Shown here: in pieces, positions 18,364-28,417 of the stretch | How the letters are laid out: every line of letters begins with the position of its first letter | Numbering within the stretch: position 1 is the first letter of the stretch | NCBI GenBank assembly: GCA_000169075.1 | Contig: AAVT01000010.1 | Coordinates: 1-64,000 of the forward strand | Direction of reading: 5' to 3' | Source: a marine gamma proteobacterium HTCC2143 | GTDB lineage: Bacteria; Pseudomonadota; Gammaproteobacteria; Pseudomonadales; Dasaniaceae | DNA: 64,000 nucleotides | Notes under the pieces: model-generated | Databases searched by the model: none | What the model was told of the DNA's origin: nothing | What the model saw: only the letters and a program-made list of their open reading frames with translations | Position numbers and translations under genes: made by a program

Positions 18364-19803
18364 ATGGGCATCACAGCGATAGGGACAGGTTCAGGCATCG
18401 ATCTAGAAACACTGGTCACCGACTTAATAGCCGCCGAAAGAGAACCTCGGGAAATCAGTCTTAATCTTAAAGAAACTGTGGCCAATGCCAAATTTTCTTC
18501 TCTGGGCAACTTAAAAAGTAACGTTTCCGAATTTCGCGACTCGTTAGCCAGTCTTAAGGACATCACGTCTTACTCTGCACGCACCGCCACCTCTGGCAAT
18601 ACGTCCCTTTTTACCGTTACCGCGGAAGCTAACGCCAACGTGGGTTCCTACACCATTGAGGTCAATACATTAGCCAACGCCAACAAAGTCGCAACCAATG
18701 CTTCCTTTACCAGCCCAAACTCAACGGTCGGTCAGGGAACCCTAACTATCGGCTTTCTGGCTGGAAGTACCTTTGATGTGACCGTCGCCGACACCGATGA
18801 CTTAACCGCTGTGCGTGACGCTATCAATAATGCCACCGACAATGTCGGGGTAACCGCAAGCCTGATAACCGCCGCCTCGGGCACGGAGCTGGTGATTACC
18901 GCTAACAAAACCGGTGCCGCTAATCAGCTAAATATTAGTGTTATCGACACCGGCGATACAACTAATCAAGACGCCAATGGTCTGTCACGTTTGTTTTACG
19001 ATGGTTCTGACCCCGCCAACAGCATTAACGGCGTTAACCAGATGCAACAAATTGATGCGGCCCAAGATGCCCAAATCTATGTTGATGGCTTTGCCGCCAC
19101 TAGCAGCACCAATGAATTTTCAACCGTTTTAGAGGGTGTAACCATTACCGCACTAGCTGATGACGGTGGCGCAGCCACTCTGCCCTCCGCGAACATGGTT
19201 GTTAGTGCTGATAAAACGCTGATCAAGAGCGGTCTAGAAAATTTTGTTGCCGGTTACAACAGCCTCGTTACTGTACTGAATGAGCTAACGGATTATAATG
19301 TGGCGTCTAATACCAGCGGCCTGCTGAGCGGTGAAACCGTTATAGCGGGCATGGAAACACAGATCCGTCGACTTCTCGGTGCCACAGTCGAGAGTGCCGA
19401 CAGCACGCTGAATAATTTAGCCCTCCTTGGGATTAGCACTAATAGGGATGGGTCTATAGCACTTGATGAGACCGCTCTCAACAACACCATTGAGAACAAT
19501 TTCAGTAATATTGGTACGCTGATGTCTGGCGATGATGGCATTATCACTCGGATGGATGATTTGCTTGGCGGATTCCTCGACCGCGGTGGTCTTTTTGCCA
19601 CCAAAGAAGCAACACTGACGACGCAACTAGACGATGTAGCCGACCAGCGATTAAACCTCGAATTACGTCTCAGTGTTATCGAAGAACGCTACCGCTCCGC
19701 ATTTGGAAAGTTGGATATTTTGGTTTCACGATTAAATTCAACGGGGAATTTCCTGACTCAGCAGTTAGAGGCGGCTGCCAAAATTAGTAGTGGAGATCGC
19801 TAA
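18364..19803 (+). CDS. fliD: FliD filament cap protein
   Basis: A 479-residue FliD (HAP2). The N terminus GITAIGTGSGIDLETLV matches the family. The FliD_N domain covers about 1-105, the middle is a variable exposed domain, and the FliD_C coiled coil covers about 220-475 (LLGISTNRDGSIALDE; ERYRSAFGKLDILVSRLN). It caps the filament and catalyses flagellin polymerisation outside the cell. The ribosome site AAAGGA lies 8 bases before the ATG. The fliT-like gene follows 5 bp later. Confidence 0.94.
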   Translation: MGITAIGTGSGIDLETLVTDLIAAEREPREISLNLKETVANAKFSSLGNLKSNVSEFRDSLASLKDITSYSARTATSGNTSLFTVTAEANANVGSYTIEVNTLANANKVATNASFTSPNSTVGQGTLTIGFLAGSTFDVTVADTDDLTAVRDAINNATDNVGVTASLITAASGTELVITANKTGAANQLNISVIDTGDTTNQDANGLSRLFYDGSDPANSINGVNQMQQIDAAQDAQIYVDGFAATSSTNEFSTVLEGVTITALADDGGAATLPSANMVVSADKTLIKSGLENFVAGYNSLVTVLNELTDYNVASNTSGLLSGETVIAGMETQIRRLLGATVESADSTLNNLALLGISTNRDGSIALDETALNNTIENNFSNIGTLMSGDDGIITRMDDLLGGFLDRGGLFATKEATLTTQLDDVADQRLNLELRLSVIEERYRSAFGKLDILVSRLNSTGNFLTQQLEAAAKISSGDR

Positions 19804-19808
19804 TCAAC

Positions 19809-20141
19809 ATGGCTACTTTGGAAGAAAACTGGCACTGTATCTCAGACATGGGACAGCAGATGCGACAGCTGGCGGCTAATGAAGACTGGTCACATATTGC
19901 TGACTTAGCGCAATCGCGGCATCAATTAGTCACGGAACACTTTCAATGTTTCCCGGTGGGTCCCAGCAATGCCGAATTTTATCAATTACATATCAATCAT
20001 TTTTTTCAGCAAGAGCAGATCCTCACAGACTTGGTTGATAGCGCCCGTAAAAATGTCTTGAGAGATGTGTCTCACGTCAGTCACAACCGACGTGCTATCA
20101 ATGCCTACCAAAAAGTAATTGACCCGAGTAAATCAGCGTAA
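19809..20141 (+). CDS. fliT: FliT-like flagellar chaperone
   Basis: A 110-residue helical, acidic-to-neutral protein immediately after fliD (5 bp), the position of FliT, the chaperone of FliD. The sequence similarity is weak by eye (helix-rich, Gln/His-rich, no clear motif), so the name rests mainly on size, helicity and synteny. Its 3' end overlaps the end of convergent flgL by 9 bp, which leaves no room for a terminator between the two units. Confidence 0.65.
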   Translation: MATLEENWHCISDMGQQMRQLAANEDWSHIADLAQSRHQLVTEHFQCFPVGPSNAEFYQLHINHFFQQEQILTDLVDSARKNVLRDVSHVSHNRRAINAYQKVIDPSKSA

Positions 20142-21407
20142 AAAATTAAACAATGACAAGCTGGATATGCGGACAAAACTTTGTTGCGACGCCTCTAGGG
20201 TAAATGTTTCGATACTTAGGCGACTTAAGGCCTCTGCATAGTCTAAATCGCGAATCTCTGATAACACTTTGTTATTTATTAACTCAATTTGCTGATGCAG
20301 AGACCTGACGCTATCGACAGTATTCTGCCTAGCTCCAATCTCTGACTTTACCTCAGACATATTAATCTCAGCAGCACTTAAGTTTTCTAACGTCTCTGCC
20401 ACCAAGTCGTCAAACGCACTTTGGTCGACCGCTGAATCTCCCAAAGATTTCATACCCTCTGATATTTTTGCGATGGTGGTAAGCACATCTTGCTTTTGGG
20501 TCGAATTGACATAAAACAGATCGCCATCGGCAGGAATACCGTCCAGTGTTATTTCCCAACCCAGATTAGTCGGAACCGCTTGCGGCGTCGTATTTGCATC
20601 AATAGTGATCGGACTCCCGCTATTGGCAACACTGAACAACGGCGTGTTTAGCCCACCATCCAAAATATCCGTCCTGGCGTAGACGTCATACTGATTACCC
20701 GCACTGTTGAATTGAATAACATAGTCGTCTGGATAAGAATTAGCATCATAGTTACCTTGATTCGTCACACGACTATTAGTCACAACGCCAGTACCTGAAT
20801 TACCCGATTCCCCAGCGGCTTCTACTCGAGTTTGCACCGCATCAATGTCCATAAAAATACGCTTACCACTGTCGCTAATGGGTATCTCTGTTGACGACGC
20901 AACCTGAACCAACCGCTGACCTTCGTCGCCGTTATAAACAAAGCCTCCCCCATTCATCTGCTCAAAGGGTTTTTCTGCGCCCTGATAGCCTGCAAATATA
21001 TACTCACCATTGACATCGCGAGTATTGGCAATACTTAATAACTCCTCCAGCCGAACGTCAAGTTCTTTTGCAATCAATTGCCGATCAGACTGCGTTACTG
21101 ACAGCGCATCAGCCTGTATTGTTAGCTCACGCACGCGAACCAAGAGTGTCGTAACCTGCTCAATTTGCGTTTCAGCAACGTTTAGCCGGTTCTCGACGGA
21201 ATCAGCATTGTCGATATACTGGTCGAGCCGCGACAACTCCTGATTAACCTGAATGATTTTTGCCGAAGCTACAGGGTCGTCCGAAGGCGCAAGAATACGT
21301 CGCCCTGACGCGATTTGTGCCTGCGTTTCAAACGTCTGCTGTTGGAGCCGCTGCATATCCTGAACGCTGTTATTGAACCCTTGAAGAAACGAAAAACGAA
21401 TAGCCAT
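20133..21407 (-). CDS. flgL: FlgL hook-filament junction protein
   Basis: A 424-residue HAP3. The N-terminal D0/D1 segment (QTFETQAQIASGRRILAPSDDPVASAKI) is flagellin-like and the C terminus (about 340-424) carries the matching helix (LDYAEALSRLSIETFTLEAS). It joins the filament to the FlgK ring. It is encoded last in the flgF-L array, 68 bp after flgK. Its 3' end overlaps fliT. Confidence 0.93.
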   Translation of the reverse strand: MAIRFSFLQGFNNSVQDMQRLQQQTFETQAQIASGRRILAPSDDPVASAKIIQVNQELSRLDQYIDNADSVENRLNVAETQIEQVTTLLVRVRELTIQADALSVTQSDRQLIAKELDVRLEELLSIANTRDVNGEYIFAGYQGAEKPFEQMNGGGFVYNGDEGQRLVQVASSTEIPISDSGKRIFMDIDAVQTRVEAAGESGNSGTGVVTNSRVTNQGNYDANSYPDDYVIQFNSAGNQYDVYARTDILDGGLNTPLFSVANSGSPITIDANTTPQAVPTNLGWEITLDGIPADGDLFYVNSTQKQDVLTTIAKISEGMKSLGDSAVDQSAFDDLVAETLENLSAAEINMSEVKSEIGARQNTVDSVRSLHQQIELINNKVLSEIRDLDYAEALSRLSIETFTLEASQQSFVRISSLSLFNFLR

Positions 21408-21475
21408 CGTCTATACCTGTATTAAATGAGGTCGTGAGTACATGTCGTCGTTATTCATATTAATAGTATCGGCCA

Positions 21476-23506
21476 CTAGCGCAAACTACTGAGTAACGTA
21501 TCAAAAATTTGTCGGGCAACGGTGATCAACTGCGCCGATGCATTATAAGCCTGCTCAAACTTGATAAGGTTTGCCGCCTCCTCATCAAGGTTAACGCCGG
21601 CCATAGAATCTCGGCTAGCCTGCGACTGAAACAGTAGCGACTCGGACGCATCACGGCCAACCTTTGCCTGCGCCGTTTGTGTGCCAATTCGTTCGATCAA
21701 TCTACCGTACGAATTTTCAAAATTAGTCGAATTGCCGTCCAGAATATTTTGCGCCCTGATCCCGCTCAAAGCAGCAGCATTCCTATTGTCAGAGGAACCG
21801 TTTTGATTAAAGTCGATGGTGAACTCATCATTGACTTGCGGAGCACCATCGATGGTAACCTGAAACCCAATGAAGTTAGGGTCAGTACCTTGTGAACCAA
21901 AAATCTCGTTTTTCTGCCCGGGAATAATAGTCCCACTGAATAACACCGCAGGATTAAAGGGGTCTGACGTTTCATAAACGGTATAGTCTGTGGCCGTTGT
22001 AAATTGAATTAATACTGGCGCCGCCAGCACCCCCGCTGACTGGTAAATGGGATTTGCCGGGGTCAGCGCCAGAGCGCTATCGTCGACAACGGCCAGCATC
22101 TCTCCACTTGAGATTACACCGGTACCATTGTTGCCAATCTTCGCGTCGGTTACCACCGGTACCGAATATGCCAACTCTTGCTGTCGGGTAATATCGACCG
22201 TAGTGTCGGCACCACCGGCGCGGGTAGGCCGTATACGAAACTGATCGTTAAGCGCGAGATTGGCTTGTGTTGCGCTTGAAATGTCGATGCTGAAGCCATC
22301 AATCGCAATACTTTGGGCTCCCGCGATACCATTAACGATGGTGGTGGCGTTATCACTGACACGAAGAATTCGATAATCCAGCGGCGCCGCGCCATCGTTA
22401 TCAACCACACTGAGTCGATAATCGCTAGTTGTTAGCTGACCCACGTCAGTAATATTAATCGCCATATTTTGTAAAGTGGGCGCCGAGTTATCGCCGTCAG
22501 CGATTATTCTACTTTGCGGTATCGTTCCCGCATTAACATCGCGAAAAATAGTCCCCCCTGCATTGCCATCGAGGTCAATCCCCAGCGCATTTTGTTGATT
22601 GACACTGTCCGCTAACCCTATGCCAATGCGCCCAATGACGTTGAGCAGGTCGCCACCTACCTCTCGAAAGTCTAGTAGTCCACCCATCTCGCCGCCCGAC
22701 ATCAAATGAGTGACTCGCTGGCTCACGCTGCCGCGACCCACCAGCATAATGTTCACTCCATCAACACCCTGTTGAGTATCTAACGCTAACGCCTTAAAAC
22801 CGGTGACCAAAGGTAGGCCATTACCTATAAATACATTAAGGTCGTTGCCATCTTTAACCGTTGAAATATTCACTATTTCAGCTAATTGACGCAGCATTTC
22901 GTCCCGTTGATCGAGCAACTGATTAGGCTGCGCACCGCCACCTCGAGCCACCTGATCGGCAATACCCTCATTTAAAGAAGCAATACCTTTGGCCAGCGTT
23001 GTTGCCTGCGATGACAACGCCCGTAATTGGCCATCAACGAAATTAAGCTGCTGCTCGACCCGATCACTCAAATTATTGATCTTCAATGCTAAGCTTTCTG
23101 CTTGCGTGATCACAACCTGACGTGCGGGTTCCGACGTTGGGTCTTGTGCACTCGACTCAATTGCCGCAAAGAATTCGCTGAGTATCGCACTCAAGCCACT
23201 AAAGTCGTCCGATAGCAAACCATCAACTTGCTCCATATTCCGGGCAAAAGCCTCAAGACTGCTGCGACTACTGGTATCTAATTGAATTTGAGTGATGAGG
23301 AATTGATCGACCACTCGGCTGATGTTATCAACGGTATTACCAGTACCCTGGTAGCTTCCACCTAACAGCTGCTCGGGGCGCGTGCTTACTTCCGCACGCT
23401 GCCGACTGTAGCTTTCGACACCGGCATTCGAAATATTGTTTCCTGTTACCTGCAATAGCTTTTGGTTAGTTGTTAACGCACTAATACCTACATTTAATAA
23501 AGACAT
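21476..23506 (-). CDS. flgK: FlgK hook-filament junction protein
   Basis: A 676-residue HAP1. The N-terminal rod-type motif ALTTNQKLLQVTGNNISNAG is clear and the C terminus ends with the flg_basal-body helix (LIKFEQAYNASAQLITVARQIFDTLL). It is toward the long end of the family because of an expanded central region (about 330-600). It begins 9 bp after the flgJ stop, so the two are cotranscribed. Confidence 0.94.
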   Translation of the reverse strand: MSLLNVGISALTTNQKLLQVTGNNISNAGVESYSRQRAEVSTRPEQLLGGSYQGTGNTVDNISRVVDQFLITQIQLDTSSRSSLEAFARNMEQVDGLLSDDFSGLSAILSEFFAAIESSAQDPTSEPARQVVITQAESLALKINNLSDRVEQQLNFVDGQLRALSSQATTLAKGIASLNEGIADQVARGGGAQPNQLLDQRDEMLRQLAEIVNISTVKDGNDLNVFIGNGLPLVTGFKALALDTQQGVDGVNIMLVGRGSVSQRVTHLMSGGEMGGLLDFREVGGDLLNVIGRIGIGLADSVNQQNALGIDLDGNAGGTIFRDVNAGTIPQSRIIADGDNSAPTLQNMAINITDVGQLTTSDYRLSVVDNDGAAPLDYRILRVSDNATTIVNGIAGAQSIAIDGFSIDISSATQANLALNDQFRIRPTRAGGADTTVDITRQQELAYSVPVVTDAKIGNNGTGVISSGEMLAVVDDSALALTPANPIYQSAGVLAAPVLIQFTTATDYTVYETSDPFNPAVLFSGTIIPGQKNEIFGSQGTDPNFIGFQVTIDGAPQVNDEFTIDFNQNGSSDNRNAAALSGIRAQNILDGNSTNFENSYGRLIERIGTQTAQAKVGRDASESLLFQSQASRDSMAGVNLDEEAANLIKFEQAYNASAQLITVARQIFDTLLSSLR

Positions 23507-23515
23507 GTCTTTTAC

Positions 23516-24511
23516 CTACTCGACCGTTAGAGACAGCTCTGAAAGCTGAGTCATATGGTTAATTGCAGTCCTAAAATTTTCGCTATTAGCGATCCTGAGT
23601 ACTTTATCCGCATAGTTTGGATCCGTGGCATATCCGGCTGCTGACAAGTTGCGAATATAAGCATCTGGGTTGTCGCTTTGAAGCGCTCCTTCATAGCGCG
23701 GGCTGTTGGTGATGAAGTCAACATAATCATTGAAGCTGTGCTCTGCACTTCGGTATGCTCTGAAAGCGGCAACTTCTTTAACCGCCACGCCGTCCCTGAC
23801 CTCCATCGTCGCTACCTTGATAGAGTCTCCTGACCAGCGCTTATCCGCCTTAATATTGAATAAATTCAAACTGCTTCTATCGCCCGACGCCGATATTTTT
23901 TTGCCCCAGCCAGTTTCAAGCGCTGCCTGGGCTAATAAAATATCCGGTTCAACGCCCAGTTTCTCTGCCGCACCTTTAGCCATCTCAAACAGATTTTCGG
24001 TAAATTCGGCAACACTGCCGTCAAATTTCATCGGTTGGTGCACTGACGCGACAGAACTAATTTTGCCGGCGGCATAGCTGGCAGCAACCGCACCGGGCAC
24101 CGGGCCAGTCTCGGTATTTCGAGTATTTAGATAGGATGAAACCGTTTTCTCGACAGGTTGTGCGACTGTATTTTGGCTGGTACCAAAACGACTTTGCAGC
24201 TGTCGAATCATCGTCTCAGCAACCCCCATGCCCCGACCCTGTGAGAGGGACAAGGCCAGCTGGTCATCGAACATCCCCTGGTACGTATCACCCTCATCGC
24301 TCGATAGAAAATTCCCCTCAGCAAAAACACTGTTGGCATCACGCATGCTTTTCATCATCATTCGAACCATCATCGATTCAAATTGCTGAGCGACTTTGCC
24401 CAACGCTTGATTTTTGTCAGTGCGACCCAGCTTAGTAATACTTTGCAGATTTGATAAATCTGTATAAGAATCACTGTTTTGGGTTGGGCTAAATGTGCTG
24501 GAACTTATCAC
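23516..24511 (-). CDS. flgJ: FlgJ rod-cap protein with peptidoglycan hydrolase domain
   Basis: A 331-residue bifunctional periplasmic protein. Residues about 30-110 are the rod-capping domain (ALGKVAQQFESMMVRMMMKSMRDA). About 165-320 is a GH73 glucosaminidase domain with catalytic Glu199 in AALETGWGKK and GYATDPNYADKV near the end. It opens the cell wall for rod passage. The domain is complete, in contrast to the lysozyme-like orphan at 10.5 kb. Confidence 0.94.
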   Translation of the reverse strand: MISSSTFSPTQNSDSYTDLSNLQSITKLGRTDKNQALGKVAQQFESMMVRMMMKSMRDANSVFAEGNFLSSDEGDTYQGMFDDQLALSLSQGRGMGVAETMIRQLQSRFGTSQNTVAQPVEKTVSSYLNTRNTETGPVPGAVAASYAAGKISSVASVHQPMKFDGSVAEFTENLFEMAKGAAEKLGVEPDILLAQAALETGWGKKISASGDRSSLNLFNIKADKRWSGDSIKVATMEVRDGVAVKEVAAFRAYRSAEHSFNDYVDFITNSPRYEGALQSDNPDAYIRNLSAAGYATDPNYADKVLRIANSENFRTAINHMTQLSELSLTVE

Positions 24512-24576
24512 TGGACTTCTCTTGCTACTATTTTAATAAATGAAAACGATCTGTCGTAAATTTCTGCTTCTTCGCG

Positions 24577-25710
24577 CTATATGACAATCAATTCAGCCTG
24601 CAGTGCACCCGCCTGTTTAAGCGCTTCAAGAATCGCCATTAGGTCTCCGGGGGCCGCTCCAATTTGGTTTACGGCTCTCACGATTTCATCCAATGTTGTG
24701 CTCGCTTCAAAGACAAACATTCGGTTTGCTTCCTGTGTAACACTTACCTCAGTCTGGGGTAGGACGACGGTCTCTCCGTCCCCAAAGGGATTAGGTTGAC
24801 TTACTTCAGATGCATTCTTGATCGTTACGGTTAAGCTACCATGTGTCACAGCCCCGGCTCGGACCACAACATTCTCGCCAACCACTATCGTACCTGTGCG
24901 GGAATTGATAACAATTCGGGCGGCCTCTCTACCGGGCTCTACTTCAATATTTTCAAGCAATGACATATATGACACACGCTGATCAGGGTCGATAGGTGCA
25001 GTCACATTAATGGACGTTGCATCCGCCGCTTTAGCGACATCAGGGCCCAGCAATTCGTTAATACTTTCAGCCACTCGCCTAGCTGTGGTGAAATCTGATC
25101 GCTTCAAATTGAATGTTAGGCTGGTCCCCTGAGAGAAACTGTTCGAGATTTTTCGCTCGACAATAGCTCCATTAGGAATACGCCCAGCACTGGGAATATT
25201 AACGGTGACTTTTGAGCCGTCACTACCCTCTACACCAAAACCACCGACGACTAGCTCGCCTTGAGCAATCGCATAAACTTGTCCATCAGCGCCTTTAAGT
25301 GGCGACATCAGCAGGCTGCCTCCCCTGAGACTTTTTGAATTACCAATTGATGACACGGTTACATCAATCGGTTGACCTGGCTTCGAGAAAGGTGGAAGTA
25401 CTGCATGAATGGTAACGGCGGCCACATTCTTCAACTGGAATTTTTGACCATCGGGAATAGCAACGCCTAACTGTTTCATCATTGAGCGAAAAGACTGGGT
25501 TGTGAATGGTGTTTGTGTCGTCTGATCTCCGGTACCATCGAGACCAACAACTAGACCATAGCCAATCAAAGGATTGTCACGAACACCTGCTACAGAGGCT
25601 ATATCTTTTAACCTAGCTGCGAAAACCGTTGACGACGTTATTGAAACGACGATAAGCAAGATGCACACTGCACATTCTTTTCCCAATTTTCTTAACTGTT
25701 TTACTCGCAT
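24577..25710 (-). CDS. flgI: FlgI P-ring protein
   Basis: From the ATG at 25710 (AGAGAA upstream) it is 377 residues with a signal peptide ([17 protein letters not shown]) and then [31 protein letters not shown], a FlgI signature. The frame stays open 30 codons further upstream, but that extension is not FlgI-like and would bury the signal sequence. It forms the periplasmic P ring around the rod. The family's normal length is about 365-375. Confidence 0.93.
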   Translation of the reverse strand: MRVKQLRKLGKECAVCILLIVVSITSSTVFAARLKDIASVAGVRDNPLIGYGLVVGLDGTGDQTTQTPFTTQSFRSMMKQLGVAIPDGQKFQLKNVAAVTIHAVLPPFSKPGQPIDVTVSSIGNSKSLRGGSLLMSPLKGADGQVYAIAQGELVVGGFGVEGSDGSKVTVNIPSAGRIPNGAIVERKISNSFSQGTSLTFNLKRSDFTTARRVAESINELLGPDVAKAADATSINVTAPIDPDQRVSYMSLLENIEVEPGREAARIVINSRTGTIVVGENVVVRAGAVTHGSLTVTIKNASEVSQPNPFGDGETVVLPQTEVSVTQEANRMFVFEASTTLDEIVRAVNQIGAAPGDLMAILEALKQAGALQAELIVI

Positions 25711-25787
25711 ATTGTTCTCTGCTGACTCAAGTTTAGATATTGTTTCTGTCACGTATGAAGACAATTTCCTTGAAATTTTTGGTCCCA

Positions 25788-26498
25788 TCAAAATGGCCAA
25801 TATTCACTATTGAAGAAGCGAGCACCCCAGCCCTGCTTATTGGCATTTGCCAGATCACCGGTTCCACTATAAGTAATTCTGGCGTCAGCCAATCGCGTCG
25901 ATAAAATGGTATTGTCCGGCTGTACATCCTCAGGCCGAATAAGGCCTTGAATGCGAATAAACTCTTCACCACGATTGAGTGTCATCCACTTTTCACCGCG
26001 AACCATCATCAAGCCGTTAGGTAAAATTTCAGCGATGGTCACAGCGATGCTGCCACTCAAACTATTACTCTGGTCACTTCCGGCTTCACCTTTAAGCTCT
26101 CTATCCTGAGTAACTGATGTTTGCATATTGTAATCGCCCAAACTGGGCGAGACGCCTAGTACGGTTCCTGCATCAAAACTAACGGAATTTTCTTTTTTAA
26201 TTTCTGTGTCAGCGGTTTTACTGGATTGTGTACGTTCACTCAAAATGACCGAGATAATATCGCCAACGCGTCTCGCCTTAAGATCTTCAAATAACCCTGC
26301 AGAATATCCCGGTCTGTAGATACCACCGCTATTGGCCATCGGTATTTCTGCCGACAGAGGATAAACCGGCGCGTAGGCAGGATCGTTTGGCATCGCGTCT
26401 GGCCCTATTGTGCACGCCGTTAAGGAGCCAATAGAAACCACGAGAAATATCATCCTAAAAAATTCGGCCGCGCTATTTTTGGTAGTAATATCATTCAT
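25788..26498 (-). CDS. flgH: FlgH L-ring lipoprotein
   Basis: Outer-membrane L-ring subunit. The lipobox is LTAC, about 29 residues from the ATG at 26498; TTG and GTG starts at 26510 and 26507 are also possible. [17 protein letters not shown] and the C-terminal [27 protein letters not shown] are diagnostic. It follows flgG closely. Size is typical at about 236 residues. Confidence 0.93.
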   Translation of the reverse strand: MNDITTKNSAAEFFRMIFLVVSIGSLTACTIGPDAMPNDPAYAPVYPLSAEIPMANSGGIYRPGYSAGLFEDLKARRVGDIISVILSERTQSSKTADTEIKKENSVSFDAGTVLGVSPSLGDYNMQTSVTQDRELKGEAGSDQSNSLSGSIAVTIAEILPNGLMMVRGEKWMTLNRGEEFIRIQGLIRPEDVQPDNTILSTRLADARITYSGTGDLANANKQGWGARFFNSEYWPF

Positions 26499-26514
26499 TG
26501 CATTCACCAAACTA

Positions 26515-27300
26515 TTACAAGTTTTGAGAGATATACTGCAGCATTTGGTCAGCAGTCGAGATCACTTTCGAATTCATTTCATAAGTCCGCTGCGTAGTGA
26601 TCATGCTAACGAGCTCTTCAACCACATCGACGTTCGAATTCTCTAATGCGCCCTGCTCCAAACGACCCAGACCATCAATTCCAGGCTCTCCTTGTTGAGG
26701 CGTCCCACTTGCCGCTGTCTCAATAAACAGGTTCGAGCCAATCGATTGTAGACCGGTAGGATTGATAAAATTGGTCACTGTTATGTTGCCCAATGTTTGC
26801 GCCGCCGCTTGGCCGGCAATTTGTGCCTCGACGATACCGTCAGAGCTTATTGAAACCGTTTGCGCGTCATCGGGAACCGTTATAGATGGCTGCAGTAGCA
26901 ATCCTCTGGCATTAACAATCTCGCCATCAGCATTGATTTGGAATTGGCCATTCCTCGAATAGGCCGACGTACCATCAGGCATTAAGATTTCAAAAAAACC
27001 TCGGCCAACAATCGCCAAGTCCAGAGGTTTTTCAGTAATCTGAACGCTGCCGTCTGAGAACTCTTTCTGAGTGCCGATAACTCGCACACCGGTACCAACC
27101 TGTAGTCCAGAGGGAAGCTGCGTGTTTTGTGACGACTGCGCACCAGGCTGACGACGAATTTGATAGAGCAGATCTTCAAAAACAACACTGTCGCGCTTGT
27201 ATCCCACCGTGGCAGCATTTGCCAGATTGTTTGAGATAGTTGCCAGGCGTGTATCTTGAGCACTTAACCCTGTTTTACTAATCCACAACGCTTGATTCAT
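26515..27300 (-). CDS. flgG: FlgG distal rod protein
   Basis: A 261-residue rod protein with N-terminal LSAQDTRLATISNNLANAATVGYKRD and the C-terminal helix NSNVDVVEELVSMITTQRTYEMNSKVI, both FlgG hallmarks. The length is standard. It is exported by the flagellar type III apparatus without a cleaved signal. It lies 58 bp after flgF. Confidence 0.95.
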   Translation of the reverse strand: MNQALWISKTGLSAQDTRLATISNNLANAATVGYKRDSVVFEDLLYQIRRQPGAQSSQNTQLPSGLQVGTGVRVIGTQKEFSDGSVQITEKPLDLAIVGRGFFEILMPDGTSAYSRNGQFQINADGEIVNARGLLLQPSITVPDDAQTVSISSDGIVEAQIAGQAAAQTLGNITVTNFINPTGLQSIGSNLFIETAASGTPQQGEPGIDGLGRLEQGALENSNVDVVEELVSMITTQRTYEMNSKVISTADQMLQYISQNL

Positions 27301-27358
27301 AACTAACCTCTTGACGTATTTGTCTCAAATTAATGTCTGTTTATTTTACGAGCGACCA

Positions 27359-28102
27359 CTAAGAGCTTCTCAGAACCTGTCTGGCAGCATCCGAATTCTC
27401 TTCCATCACTTTCATCATTTTCACGTTAATTTCAAATTGCCGGGCCAATGCCATAATTGCCGTTAACTCATCTACAGGATTAACGTTACTAGACTCCACA
27501 AACCCAGACTGCAGTCGAATACTGGCATCAGGCTCTTGTTGTCCACCGTCGAGTCTGCGCATCAGCCCGTCTACGCCCTTGTCGAGATCGGCATAATCAG
27601 GTTTCACTAACTTTATCCGGTCAACTATCGACAATACTTCAGGGGGTTGCCCTGTGGGTCGAATGGTAATGGTGCCGTCGGCACCCAGTGTGATTTTGTC
27701 AGCCGGCGGTAGCGAAATCGGACCGCCATCGCCAAGAACCGGTAAATCAGTGGCCGTTAGCAACTGTCCATTGGGATCTACCTTCAGCGAACCCATTCTC
27801 GTGTAAGCTTCACTCCCGTCGGGGGCCTGTACCGCTATCCAACCATCGCCTACTACGGCCATATCCAAATCGCGTCCTGTCTCAATTAAAGCGCCACGAT
27901 TAAAATCAGTGCCTGGACTTTCAGTCATCGCATAAGCGCGGGTCGGATGTCCATCACCGTAATACACGCCCATTGCCCGAGCCTGGGCAAAATCAGCTTG
28001 GAAGCCGTTAGTGTTGGCGTTCGCAAGGTTGTTCGCATGTATGGCCTGGGCAGACATGATGTTCTGCCCTGACGACATCGCTAAGTAAATTGCTTTATCC
28101 AT
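27359..28102 (-). CDS. flgF: FlgF proximal rod protein
   Basis: A 247-residue rod protein from the ATG at 28102, which has a CGGAGC ribosome site. The open frame extends 28 codons upstream into the leader but without family similarity. It carries GQNIMSAQAIHANNLANANTNGF and the C-terminal VNPVDELTAIMALARQFEI. It is the first gene of the flgFGHIJKL unit and has its own sigma54 promoter. Confidence 0.94.
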   Translation of the reverse strand: MDKAIYLAMSSGQNIMSAQAIHANNLANANTNGFQADFAQARAMGVYYGDGHPTRAYAMTESPGTDFNRGALIETGRDLDMAVVGDGWIAVQAPDGSEAYTRMGSLKVDPNGQLLTATDLPVLGDGGPISLPPADKITLGADGTITIRPTGQPPEVLSIVDRIKLVKPDYADLDKGVDGLMRRLDGGQQEPDASIRLQSGFVESSNVNPVDELTAIMALARQFEINVKMMKVMEENSDAARQVLRSS

Positions 28103-28206
28103 TGTTGCTCCGCGCTTAACGTAAGCGGCAATTGGGTGGAAAATTATTGCCGGTTTTTGTCTCAAATTGGCCAATATAGCGACCATTTCACTGTTGTAAG
28201 GGAAGC

Positions 28207-28222
28207 TGCAAAATGAATGCCA
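28207..28222 (-). promoter_or_regulatory. sigma54 promoter of flgF operon
   Basis: On the minus strand TGGCATTCATTTTGCA gives GG-N10-GC with both boxes at consensus. It lies between the flgE terminator and flgF, with a leader of about 95 nt. It is the expected start of the flgFGHIJKL transcript under FlrC. Confidence 0.87.
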
Positions 28223-28310
28223 ATATTAGAAATATCTGTATTTTGTTAAGCGAGATTTGAAAATTATGTTTGTTGGCGTCGACACCGATTGATTTTGGCT
28301 GCAATCCGGC

Positions 28311-28353
28311 AAAAAAAAAGCCCTGGTCTAAACTGCTACGTCTAGATCAGAGC
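28311..28353 (-). terminator. Rho-independent terminator after flgE
   Basis: Read on the minus strand, a 14-pair stem (GCTCTGATCTAGAC with GTTTAGACCAGGGC, one mismatch and G-U pairs) is followed directly by nine T residues. It closes the flgBCDE transcript. Confidence 0.9.
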
Positions 28354-28417
28354 CTTGTCATTGTTAGTGTTTAAAAATCCACACGCCAGCCGTCAGCGGT
28401 TAGCCGTACTCCCTTTA

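Noticed and set aside
28187..28206. flgF ORF upstream extension as true N terminus
   Set aside because: It would start inside the promoter leader and lacks the FlgF pattern; the ATG at 28102 has a ribosome site.
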